Both the position numbers and the translations under genes were made by a program. A stretch of 64,000 bases of DNA. Source: Lysinibacillus sphaericus (GTDB lineage: Bacteria; Bacillota; Bacilli; Bacillales_A; Planococcaceae). Of the stretch, positions 19,031-26,393 are shown in pieces (the stretch's first letter is position 1; each line of letters opens with the position of its first letter). Where the stretch lies: positions 868,001 to 932,000 of the forward strand of contig NZ_CP015224.1 of the NCBI RefSeq assembly GCF_001629735.1, written 5' to 3'. Under the pieces are notes generated by a model. That model was not told the DNA's origin. It saw only the letters and a list, made by a program, of their open reading frames with translations, and ran no database searches.

Positions 19031-19061
19031 TTGACCTTTGCGTAACGCAAACCTTTATAAA
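19031..19061 (+). promoter_or_regulatory. MerR-type promoter/operator without an obvious downstream gene
   Basis: TTGACC, a 19-base spacer and TATAAA, with the dyad TTTGCGT-A-ACGCAAA centred in the spacer. An overlong 19-base spacer with a centred dyad is the hallmark of MerR-activated promoters. A terminator follows only about 15 bases downstream of the -10, so either a very short RNA is made or the target gene is lost. Confidence 0.6.
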
Positions 19062-19071
19062 GTGCTGCTCA

Positions 19072-19115
19072 AAAAGGAACCCCTGAACGAGAAAATTCTC
19101 ATGCAGGGGTTTTAT
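19072..19115. terminator. Terminator between the MerR-like promoter and the YisP-like gene
   Basis: AACCCCTG pairs with CAGGGGTT, with an inner GAG/CTC stem. T runs occur on both strands. Confidence 0.85.
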
Positions 19116-19160
19116 TGGTATTACATATTAATGGGTCATTCTAGAAATGAGAGCCGCCCA

Positions 19161-19982
19161 TCAGTCTGCCTGTACCTCTTCAACGGTTTGCTCAACCTCT
19201 GTACGTGTTATTTTTTCACGACCGTCTTGCATGGCTTTTAATGTTTTATGCGCTAATGCAAGTGGTAATCGACAGAATAATAATACTGTGCGTTTATTAA
19301 TATCTTTCATATAAAGATCAGCTTTCGCGAGATTTTCCTCTGCATAAGTAAATAAATCCTCGCGTGTCCAGCCGTCAGGAACGAAACTTACGCCACGCTC
19401 ATCCATATCCTCATGCTGATTGCGTAAAATATTGACAGCCTGGAGACCTCGACCATAGCCAATTGCTAAATCGCGATCTGTTTGAATGTCTGCACCCCAC
19501 GCCCAAAGCTCAGACAGCATTGTCCCAACAAGCCCTGCTACGTAGTATGTATAATCATCTAAATCCTCGCGTGTATGCACCTGCCAATTAGCTTTAGCCC
19601 ACTTCGCCATACCAAAGGCCATTTCACTTGTAGAAGCTTGGACAATTTTTCGAGATTCCTCAGGGCAGAATGCTAGCCAATCTGCTAAGCGAAGGGTTAC
19701 CTCAGGTAACTGTGCCGCATAAGGCGCTACCAATTCTTGATATGCCTCATTATTAAATGTGTCCTTTAAAAGGTCACTAGTTGCCGATAATAAATCAAAC
19801 TTTACATCATTGGAAAGCTGTTCATGATCCTCTATTTCATCGATGGCACGCATCGCTAAATAGGCAGCTGCTACCGATACCTTTAAATCATTTTTTAAGA
19901 AAGTGATGGGTATATAAAAAGTGCGACTTGTATCTTTTAAAACCTGCATCGCTTCTTTATAAAGTCTTTTTTGATCTTTCAC
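19161..19982 (-). CDS. Squalene/phytoene synthase-family protein (YisP-like)
   Basis: This 273-residue all-helical isoprenoid enzyme has a first aspartate motif intact as DEIED (about residues 46-50). The second reads NILRNQHEDMDERG (about 183-196), with Asn where condensing squalene/phytoene synthases have the first Asp. B. subtilis YisP, a relative, makes farnesol from farnesyl diphosphate and affects biofilm membranes; that role is a plausible inference. Carotenoid synthesis is less likely because no desaturase gene adjoins it. GTG at 19982 is chosen because GGAGG lies 7 bases upstream. Confidence 0.8.
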   Translation of the reverse strand: MKDQKRLYKEAMQVLKDTSRTFYIPITFLKNDLKVSVAAAYLAMRAIDEIEDHEQLSNDVKFDLLSATSDLLKDTFNNEAYQELVAPYAAQLPEVTLRLADWLAFCPEESRKIVQASTSEMAFGMAKWAKANWQVHTREDLDDYTYYVAGLVGTMLSELWAWGADIQTDRDLAIGYGRGLQAVNILRNQHEDMDERGVSFVPDGWTREDLFTYAEENLAKADLYMKDINKRTVLLFCRLPLALAHKTLKAMQDGREKITRTEVEQTVEEVQAD

Positions 19983-20104
19983 TTGTATTCCTCCGTTCAA
20001 ATGGTTCCACATCTATAGTATATCGTATCGTAAAAATGGGGAAAGATAAAACAGATTGTTCATGAATATGGAGATATTCTTTGAAAACGGTTACTAAAAA
20101 TGAT

Positions 20105-20124
20105 ATAGTTTAATAGTAAACTAT
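20105..20124. promoter_or_regulatory. Inverted repeat, probable operator of the SDR gene
   Basis: ATAGTTTA and TAAACTAT form a perfect 8-bp inverted repeat with a 4-base spacer, 87 bases before the SDR start. Confidence 0.5.
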
Positions 20125-20210
20125 TTAAACCTATACTTTTATTGTGGTCTAAAAGGGACGGTTTATACTAGTACGACAGACAAATTTCAAGTGAGAGGAA
20201 GTATAAAGTA

Positions 20211-20945
20211 ATGGGACGTTTAAATAATAAAATTACAATGATTACAGGTGGAGCATCTGGAATGGGGGCAGCGATGGCAAAGTTGTTTGCACAAGAAGGT
20301 GCGACAGTCATTGCAGCAGATATTAACGAGGAGAACCTAGCGAAAATCTCAGAGCTCGAAAATGTAGAGGGCATGAAATTAGATGTTTCTTCTGACGAAA
20401 ACTGGGCAGAAGTGACAAAAGCGATTGTCGAAAAATATGGTCGTATCGATATTTTAATTAACAATGCTGGTATTTCTTCAGAAAAAGGTCCAGATCAAAT
20501 TACACAAGCGGACTGGTCCATCATGCACAATATCAATGCTTTTGGTCCATTCCTTGGCATTAAACATGCGTCTAAATATATGAAGGAAGCAGGGAAGGGC
20601 TCAATCGTAAATACATCATCTTACACAGCCATTATTGGTGCAGGATTCAATGCATATACAGCATCTAAAGGCTCTTTACGTGCGATCGCTCGTGCAGCGG
20701 CTTCCGAGCTTGGTGCTTTCAATGTTCGTGTCAATACCGTATTCCCAGGTGTTATTGAAACACCGATGACAGCAAAATTATCGGAAGCAAAAGAAGCTAT
20801 GGATATGTTAGTAAAAACTACGCCAATGGGTCGTCTTGGTCAACCAGAAGAAGTAGCGAATGCAATCTTATTTTTAGCATCCGATGAAGCTTCTTATATT
20901 ACAGGTGCTGAGTTAGTTATTGATGGTGGTTATTCAGCACGTTAA
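20211..20945 (+). CDS. Short-chain dehydrogenase/reductase
   Basis: This 244-residue classical SDR has the nucleotide motif TGGASGMG at about residues 12-19 and AADI after beta-2, which suggests NAD preference. It also has NNAG, the catalytic Ser in NTSSY, YTASK with Tyr/Lys near 149-153, and the C-terminal ITGAELVIDGGY. The substrate is unknown; cyclic alcohol/steroid or 3-oxoacyl reductase annotations are common for this subgroup. AGAGGAAG precedes the ATG. It is monocistronic with a strong terminator, and the inverted repeat upstream suggests a dedicated repressor. Confidence 0.9.
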   Translation: MGRLNNKITMITGGASGMGAAMAKLFAQEGATVIAADINEENLAKISELENVEGMKLDVSSDENWAEVTKAIVEKYGRIDILINNAGISSEKGPDQITQADWSIMHNINAFGPFLGIKHASKYMKEAGKGSIVNTSSYTAIIGAGFNAYTASKGSLRAIARAAASELGAFNVRVNTVFPGVIETPMTAKLSEAKEAMDMLVKTTPMGRLGQPEEVANAILFLASDEASYITGAELVIDGGYSAR

Positions 20946-20963
20946 TTAATTGCATCGTAAAAG

Positions 20964-21008
20964 AAAGTGGAAATGCCTGTTTGCAAGCAGTGCATTTTCA
21001 CTTTTTTT
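20964..21008 (+). terminator. Terminator after the SDR gene
   Basis: AAAGTGGAAATGC pairs with GCATTTTCACTTT, followed by a T run. Confidence 0.88.
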
Positions 21009-21180
21009 GTTTTTTTAGTAGAATGATGTTAAAGTATTATAATTCGTCAAGATTCACTTGTAGATGAGAAATAAATTGATATTTTTCGTGATTTTTTTAT
21101 GAATGTTTATGAAGTTATTGCACAATTATTTCAACAGCGTTAAAGTTTAGAAAGGGCGAAAATGTCATTACAAGATTTGG

Positions 21181-21340
21181 GGGACTGGACGAGGCGTTAT
21201 CGTTTCGGACAATGACTAGTTAGTCAGGATTTTGGCACACCAAAACTCCTTGCAAAATCCTTGACACCAATGAAGGCATGGAACTTATTTAGTTGCCTGA
21301 CTACTAGCGTAATGATCATTCGTAATAGATGAGGTTACGT
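21181..21340 (+). ncRNA. Foldable leader-like element upstream of pantothenate kinase
   Basis: A long-range helix pairs CTAGTTAGTCAGG (21216-21228) with CCTGACTACTAG (21296-21307). Inside, GGATTTTG (21227-21234) can pair with CAAAATCC (21253-21260), or alternatively TTTTGG with CCAAAA in a small hairpin. The region is less AT-rich than the flanks. It fits no riboswitch class I know. The rest of the 20946-21362 gap holds nothing else I can name. Confidence 0.4.
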
Positions 21341-21362
21341 AATAAACACAAAGGAGAATTGT

Positions 21363-22199
21363 ATGCCAAAGGCTATAGGTATTGATGCAGGTGGCACATT
21401 GACAAAGGTTGCTTATTTAGATGAAGACAATGAACTTATTCTAACAACCTTCCCGTCAAATGATTTGCTATCTGTGAAAAATTGGATTATTGATCATCCA
21501 GATATTGAGGATATTGGTGTTACGGGGGGACGTACAGAACAATTACTTGATGTCATTAAAACAATGAAATCGATTCATTATATAGTAGAATTTGAAGCTA
21601 CATTAAAAGGTGTTCGTTTTTTGTTAAATAAGGAAGGCTACTTGTTTGAACGTAGTATGATTACTAATATCGGAACGGGTACTTCTATACATTATATGGA
21701 AGATAATACACATATACGTGTTGGTGGGACAGGCGTTGGTGGCGGAACATTAATAGGATTGTCAGCGCTTACAACAGGCATTACAGATTATAATGAAATT
21801 CGTGAAATGGCTGCTAATGGTCATCGAGAAGGTATAGATTTATTAGTCAAAGACATTTATCAAGGAATGGATACACCCATTGATGGGCATTTAACTGCGA
21901 GTAATTTTGGTAAAGTGGGCATTACACAATCCATGAAGCATCCTGCTGAGGATATTATTGCAACTGTACAGGGACTTGTTGGTGAAGTGATTACAACATT
22001 AAGTATTCAATATGCTGAGGAAAAAAATACACAGCATATCGTTTATATTGGATCGACTCTCAGCAATAATGAACATCTTGCCCGCGTAATTGCCAATTAT
22101 ACACGCACGAAAAAGCATACACCTGTCTTTATTAATGATCATGGCTTTTCTGGAGCTGTGGGAGCATTGTTAAATATAACGGAATATACCATTGTCTAG
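21363..22199 (+). CDS. coaW: Type II pantothenate kinase
   Basis: This 278-residue ASKHA-fold kinase has the N-terminal phosphate motif GIDAGGTLTK, a NIGTGTSIHYM block, and VGGTGVGGGTLIGLS, matching staphylococcal CoaW-type enzymes. It phosphorylates pantothenate as the first step of coenzyme A synthesis; type II enzymes are typically not feedback-inhibited. AAAGGAG lies 8 bases before the ATG. It is preceded by the foldable element at 21181-21340. A CoaB-like protein gene lies at 44051, not linked. Confidence 0.85.
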   Translation: MPKAIGIDAGGTLTKVAYLDEDNELILTTFPSNDLLSVKNWIIDHPDIEDIGVTGGRTEQLLDVIKTMKSIHYIVEFEATLKGVRFLLNKEGYLFERSMITNIGTGTSIHYMEDNTHIRVGGTGVGGGTLIGLSALTTGITDYNEIREMAANGHREGIDLLVKDIYQGMDTPIDGHLTASNFGKVGITQSMKHPAEDIIATVQGLVGEVITTLSIQYAEEKNTQHIVYIGSTLSNNEHLARVIANYTRTKKHTPVFINDHGFSGAVGALLNITEYTIV

Positions 22200-22210
22200 A
22201 GACAGATTAG

Positions 22211-22254
22211 AATGAACATGACTAACTTGGGTTAGGGATGTTCATTTTTTTTTT
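22211..22254 (+). terminator. Terminator after coaW
   Basis: AATGAACAT pairs with ATGTTCATT, with an inner CTAAC/GTTAG stem, then ten T residues. Confidence 0.9.
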
Positions 22255-22327
22255 ACAAAAATGCCCGAAAAAAATACCTCATATAAACGCGAGTACCTGA
22301 GCAAATTATATGTAGGAGGTGATATCT

Positions 22328-22552
22328 GTGGGCAATCGAAATAATAAAAACAGCAAAAAAACCATGAATGCCAGAACGCATAATCCTTTTGGCACCTACA
22401 AAAGCAAAGACCTCGATAGAAGTAATAGTAATAATAACAACCCGAATGACAACTTGAATGAGGAGTTCGCGGCAGAGTTTGATGCGAAGGCCAAAAATAA
22501 AAACAATAAAACCAATCATGATAAAAATCAACAATCCAATAAAAAGAACTAA
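22328..22552 (+). CDS. Small Asn/Lys-rich hydrophilic protein
   Basis: This 74-residue protein has Asn and Lys as its main residues, contains no cysteine and almost no hydrophobic residues, and has a core HNPFGTYKSKDLDR and an EEFAAEFDAKAKNK end. AGGAGGTGAT lies 6 bases before the GTG start, so translation is convincing. The composition is like small spore proteins (the EFAAEF block recalls gamma-type SASP), but I do not recognise a named family. It is followed 22 bases later by a shorter protein with a related EEYSAEF block. Confidence 0.65.
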   Translation: MGNRNNKNSKKTMNARTHNPFGTYKSKDLDRSNSNNNNPNDNLNEEFAAEFDAKAKNKNNKTNHDKNQQSNKKN

Positions 22553-22574
22553 TTATTTTTTGGAGGTGTAAGCA

Positions 22575-22706
22575 ATGGCGAAGAAAAGGAAAACAAGCTT
22601 TAAAAAGAAAAAGAAAGAGGATACACATAAAAAGAATGATCGAGAAGAATACTCAGCTGAGTTTAACCAAGTCATTCATAATAATCCTCAACAGCCCAAA
22701 CAATAA
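22575..22706 (+). CDS. Tiny Lys-rich hydrophilic protein, partner of the preceding one
   Basis: This 43-residue protein begins MAKKRKTSFKKKKKED and continues REEYSAEFNQVIHNNPQQ. A full GGAGGTG site lies 8 bases before the ATG. The EEYSAEFN segment matches EEFAAEFD of the neighbouring 74-residue protein, which suggests a shared origin. The strongly basic N terminus could bind DNA or RNA. No family was recognised; spore-core localisation is a guess. Confidence 0.6.
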   Translation: MAKKRKTSFKKKKKEDTHKKNDREEYSAEFNQVIHNNPQQPKQ

Positions 22707-22793
22707 ACAACGCTGCTCCATTAGTAATTACTTTTGGAGCTCTTATTTTTTACTTCGTTCATCATTTTATACCGTTAATTAGGAGGGTTTTCT

Positions 22794-23114
22794 GTGAAAA
22801 ATGTGTATGTAATGCTTGGACTTCTGTTTGCCGTGCCATTACATATTCCAGAGATAGTTTTGGCACAGCAAGAAACACCTGCCTATGCGAAGTGGGGAAA
22901 GCTAGCGGTAGAAGAAGTGAAGGGGAAGTATCCCCATGCAAAGATTGTGGACTATTTACATGAGGGAAAGGAAGTACATGGAGCGTCAACCATTGAAAAA
23001 TTTAAGCTTTGGCTGAAGCAACCTGACAAAGAATTTGGAGTTCATGTACGAATTAGCTACCTTACATCGACGCAAGAAGTAGAGAAAATTGAATTACAGG
23101 AAAGCCAGTCATAA
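22794..23114 (+). CDS. Secreted DUF3889-type protein
   Basis: This 106-residue protein has an N-terminal signal sequence (about residues 1-25, ending near VLAQQ). A mature part follows with YAKWGKLAVEEVKGKYPHAKIVDYLHEGK, typical of the YqzG/YdhC-type DUF3889 proteins of bacilli. Function is unknown. The GTG start has AGGAGGG at 7 bases. It converges on the DJ-1 gene. Confidence 0.75.
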   Translation: MKNVYVMLGLLFAVPLHIPEIVLAQQETPAYAKWGKLAVEEVKGKYPHAKIVDYLHEGKEVHGASTIEKFKLWLKQPDKEFGVHVRISYLTSTQEVEKIELQESQS

Positions 23115-23143
23115 AAAAGAGGATGCCTATGCTTAGGCATCCT
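23113..23143. terminator. Bidirectional terminator between DUF3889 and DJ-1 genes
   Basis: GGATGCCTA pairs with TAGGCATCC. The T run is clear on the minus strand (TTTTTT) and weak on the plus strand. Confidence 0.75.
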
Positions 23144-23149
23144 TAATGC

Positions 23150-23704
23150 TCATCCCTCTAGTTTTTTAATAAATTCATGCATTAGCCCTGGTAAATCTGG
23201 CCAAGCATGACCGCTTACTAAGTTACCATCTGTGTGAAGATTGGCATCTATATAGGTGGCCCCAGCTACTTGAACTTCTGGTTTGCAAGCAATGTAGGCT
23301 GTAAGTTCGCGTCCTTTTAGTACTTCGGGGATGGTTGCGAATATTTGTGCTGCATGACAAACAGCGGCAATCGGTTTATTGGTTTCAAAAAAATGACTCA
23401 CAATGGTCGGTACATATTCATTTAAACGGATATATTCTGGCGCCCTTCCCCCTGGAATCATTAAACCATCAAATTGTGATGGATCAATATCTGCAAAAGA
23501 AGCATGTGCCTCTAAGCCATAGGCAGGACGCTCAATATATGTGTCGACGCCCTCTACAAAATCATGTAATACTGTCTGTAATTTCTTTGCGGATGGTGCT
23601 GCGATTGTGACATCAAAACCTGCCTCAAGACAACGATAATAAGGATAAAAAATTTCTAAAGCTTCTACTGCATCTCCTGCAAGTATTAAAACCCTTTTCC
23701 CCAT
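23150..23704 (-). CDS. DJ-1/PfpI-family protein
   Basis: This 184-residue protein has the flavodoxin-like start RVLILAGDAVEALE with the conserved acidic residue, the GLMIPGGRAPEYIR strand-loop, and the nucleophile elbow AVCHAAQ with Cys near residue 117. The family includes proteases, glyoxalase III and deglycase-type proteins; which of these applies is not clear. A GGAGAT site precedes the ATG. It is divergent from the MarR-MFS pair. Confidence 0.85.
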   Translation of the reverse strand: MGKRVLILAGDAVEALEIFYPYYRCLEAGFDVTIAAPSAKKLQTVLHDFVEGVDTYIERPAYGLEAHASFADIDPSQFDGLMIPGGRAPEYIRLNEYVPTIVSHFFETNKPIAAVCHAAQIFATIPEVLKGRELTAYIACKPEVQVAGATYIDANLHTDGNLVSGHAWPDLPGLMHEFIKKLEG

Positions 23705-23828
23705 GATTCCATCTCCTTTTCCTTGTGATCTCCTTGCTTAATTCGACATATGCAAAAAATTCCCTGCAAAGATAGAATGACCTTTGCCAAATTAGTTGCT
23801 TTACAAAGGAAAAAATGAAGCGTATAGT

Positions 23829-23848
23829 TTATTTAGCTAGGTAAATAA
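23829..23848. promoter_or_regulatory. Inverted repeat, probable MarR operator
   Basis: TTATTTA and TAAATAA form a perfect 7-bp inverted repeat spaced by 6 bases. It ends 6 bases before the Shine-Dalgarno of the marR gene, a position suited to autorepression. Confidence 0.55.
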
Positions 23849-23867
23849 TTTTTAGGAGGAAGACCAT

Positions 23868-24266
23868 ATGAATCCGATATTCCATGCTTTATTTCAAAAA
23901 AGTCGGTACTTAACGAACTGCTTAAATGAAGTGTTGAAGCAGCATCAATTATATAGCTCCCAATGGACCATTTTATATTGCTTACATAAAAACGGGCCTA
24001 TGACCTTAACGCAAATATGGAAATATTTAAATGTAGAGGCACCAAGCATTACAAGAGCTATCACACGATTAGAGACATTGGGCTGGGTCGAACGATTAGA
24101 CGGGGAAGATAAGCGTGAAAAAATTGTAACCTTAACTGCACAAGCCAATGACCGCTTACCAGCCATTACAGAAACAATTTTAGCTTTTGAGGAAGAAATG
24201 GTAGGATCACTTACTGCTGAGGAGCAGCAGCAGTTTATGATATTACTGGAAAAAATGAAAGGTTGA
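23868..24266 (+). CDS. MarR-family transcriptional regulator
   Basis: This 132-residue winged-helix protein has QWTILYCLHKNGPMTLTQIWKYL for the first helices, APSITRAITRLE as recognition helix and a wing RLDGEDKREKIVTLT. These dimeric repressors usually respond to small phenolic or toxic compounds. AGGAGGAAG precedes the ATG and an inverted repeat lies just upstream. The end runs into the MFS gene, so it probably controls that transporter and itself. Confidence 0.9.
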   Translation: MNPIFHALFQKSRYLTNCLNEVLKQHQLYSSQWTILYCLHKNGPMTLTQIWKYLNVEAPSITRAITRLETLGWVERLDGEDKREKIVTLTAQANDRLPAITETILAFEEEMVGSLTAEEQQQFMILLEKMKG

Positions 24267-24271
24267 TTAAC

Positions 24272-25462
24272 TTGCAGCAAGGGAAGAATACACAAATATG
24301 GACAAAGCGATTTATTAGTCTCTTTTTAACAAATATATCTGTCTTTTTTGTTTTTTATGGGCTAGTAACGACTTTGCCGCTTTATGCCATCGGTGAACTA
24401 CACCAAACAGATAAGGAAGCCGGCTTGTTATTGTCAGGTTTTTTACTATCAGCGATAATTGTACGTCCGTTTTCAGGGAAATTATTAGATGTGTTTGGGA
24501 AGAAAAAATTGCTAGTGCTATCCATAGCCGGCTATTTTGCTTGTACTGTCTTATATTTATTTATTCATCCATTTGGACTTTTACTGGGTCTTCGTTTTAT
24601 TCAGGGGATCTTCTTTAGTATCATTACAACAGCCGCAGGATCATTAGCTGCAGATATTGTACCAGCCAAGCGAAAAGGGGCAGGTTTAGGTTATTTCACG
24701 ATGTCTACAAATCTAGCGGTTGTCATTGGGCCATTTATTGGTCTATTATTAATTCAATATAGCACTTTTAACGTGTTATTTATTGTCATGAGTTTTTGTA
24801 TACTAGCTGGAGGCATTTTAGCATTAACGGTTCATACTGACGATTTACCGCAGCCAGCACATAAAGGGAAATTAACGTTCACCTTCCATGATTTATTTGA
24901 GCGAAAGGCATTGCCCGTTGCAGCAATTGCTAGTTTAGTAGCTTTTTCGTATGCTAGTGTTTTATCATTTTTATCGGTCTATGCACAGCAAAAAGGTTTA
25001 ATGGCGGTTGCCAGTCTTTTTTATGCCGTGTTTGCAGCAGCTATGTTAATTACACGTCCATATACAGGAAAACTTTATGATACAAAGGGGCCTCAATTTG
25101 TTATTATTCCAGGTATTATCTCTTTTGCTATCGGACTTATCATGCTAGCCTTCGTTGAAGGACCCATGTTATTTTTAAGTGCAGCTATTTTTGTAGGCTT
25201 TGGCTACGGAGCAGTGACAACGAGCTTACAAGCATTAGCGGTTCAATCAACAGCCATCCAACGAAGCGGCTACGCAACAGCAACCTATTTCACGATGTTT
25301 GACCTTGGGATTGCTCTAGGCTCTTATATTTTAGGAATGGTGGCCGTACAGGCAGGATATGCTTCTGTCTACTTATCAGGGGCCGGTTTACTAGGAGTGG
25401 TCTTTATTATTTATCTCCTACGTCTTGCCAAGATGAAGCCGAAAAAAGTAGTGAATATATAG
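24272..25462 (+). CDS. MFS-family efflux transporter
   Basis: This protein of about 396 residues has 12 hydrophobic segments and a GKLLDVFGKKK loop between TM2 and TM3, the MFS signature. It resembles drug and purine efflux proteins of bacilli. Two TTG starts are possible: 24263, overlapping the marR stop by 4 bases, and 24272, for which AAAGG sits at a better distance; I use 24272. It is co-transcribed with marR and likely exports the compound the regulator senses. Confidence 0.88.
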   Translation: MQQGKNTQIWTKRFISLFLTNISVFFVFYGLVTTLPLYAIGELHQTDKEAGLLLSGFLLSAIIVRPFSGKLLDVFGKKKLLVLSIAGYFACTVLYLFIHPFGLLLGLRFIQGIFFSIITTAAGSLAADIVPAKRKGAGLGYFTMSTNLAVVIGPFIGLLLIQYSTFNVLFIVMSFCILAGGILALTVHTDDLPQPAHKGKLTFTFHDLFERKALPVAAIASLVAFSYASVLSFLSVYAQQKGLMAVASLFYAVFAAAMLITRPYTGKLYDTKGPQFVIIPGIISFAIGLIMLAFVEGPMLFLSAAIFVGFGYGAVTTSLQALAVQSTAIQRSGYATATYFTMFDLGIALGSYILGMVAVQAGYASVYLSGAGLLGVVFIIYLLRLAKMKPKKVVNI

Positions 25463-25463
25463 T

Positions 25464-25494
25464 AAAACAGTTGGGATGACCCCAACTGTTTTTT
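25464..25494 (+). terminator. Terminator after the MFS gene
   Basis: AAAACAGTTGGG pairs with CCCAACTGTTTT around a short loop, followed by more T. Confidence 0.9.
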
Positions 25495-25528
25495 ACTTTT
25501 ATATGCGGCCATAGCCAACGAAATATTT

Positions 25529-26317
25529 TTACCAATAGGTGTTCTTAATATTAGCAATAGAAACGCCTTCATTACTAGCATTAATCAGTTCCTTAATCTG
25601 ATAGTTATTTTTTACAATCCATTTTGCTAAATCTACACAGGCTGTACTAGCAAAATTAGCATCCGAGCGAAACGTCATGGTGGCCATCATCGGCTCAGGT
25701 GGAAGAGTTCGTAATTGAAATGTATCTGGAAACAATGGAAGCTCCTAGCTTAAAAAATAACCGACTTCAAATTCGAATTCATCTTCTTTATCCTCTATTT
25801 CTTTCCATAAAACGACCTGAGGACTTTGAGCCAATTGGCGAATTTCTTTTGATAATATTCGATTAAATGTACGAAATAGGTCTGGAATGTCTTCTTCTTT
25901 CCCATGCGCCTTCAAAGAAAGGAACTGCTGGGCATTTTCAGCTTTGATTCTGATTTCTTGTATGGTTTCCACTTGCCCCTCACTTTCTAAAAGCTGCATA
26001 CGTTCCTCAATTCGAGCAAGCTTGGCTTGTTCCATATCGATAATGCCTTGAATTTCATTTTTTTTCAGCTTAAACATTCCTTGAATATCCTTTATTGTAA
26101 TATCTTCATGGAGTAAATGAATGATTTGTGGCAAAGTGAATCCTAATTCCTTATAAATAAAAATTCGGTTGATTTCAAGGAGCTGGTCTGCCGAATAGTA
26201 ACGATAGCCAGTTTCGTGATCCACCTTTCTTGGCTTTAATAGGCCGATTTGATCATAGTAGCGCAATGTTTTTAAGGATACTTTGCTTAGCCTAGAAAAC
26301 ACACTAATTTTAAACAA
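25529..26317 (-). pseudogene. MerR-family regulator with GyrI-like effector domain, interrupted by an in-frame TAG
   Basis: The frame encodes a MerR DNA-binding domain (FSRLSKVSLKTLRYYDQIGLL, then TGYRYY), a dimerisation coiled coil and the start of an effector domain (FEFEVGYFLS). TAG at 25747-25745 then stops it. The same frame continues ELPLFPDTFQLRTLPPEP, then ATMTFRS and LAKWIVKNNY, which is how GyrI-like domains of BmrR-type regulators go on. Full length would be about 262 residues; translation to the TAG gives about 190. GGAGGTGAT sits before a TTG start at 26317. It retains DNA-binding parts but probably lost ligand sensing. Confidence 0.75.
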
Positions 26318-26347
26318 AATATCACCTCCAATCTCTATCATAATGGA

Positions 26348-26379
26348 AGTATATAGTTTCCCGTGCAGGGGAAAGTCAA
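26348..26379 (-). promoter_or_regulatory. MerR-type autoregulated promoter
   Basis: On the minus strand TTGACT is followed after 19-20 bases by ATATAC/TATACT. The long spacer holds the dyad TTTCCC-N-TGCA-N-GGGAAA (26357-26374). The layout is that of MerR-family self-activated promoters. Confidence 0.6.
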
Positions 26380-26393
26380 GAGTAAAGTGGTTT

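Noticed and set aside
19038..19241. 67-codon plus-strand frame after the MerR-like promoter
   Set aside because: It starts inside the operator, runs through a terminator and into the antisense strand of the YisP-like gene.
22242..22628. Minus-strand frames rich in Phe/Cys/Tyr
   Set aside because: They are the antisense shadow of the Lys/Asn-rich mini-genes, which have strong ribosome sites on the plus strand.
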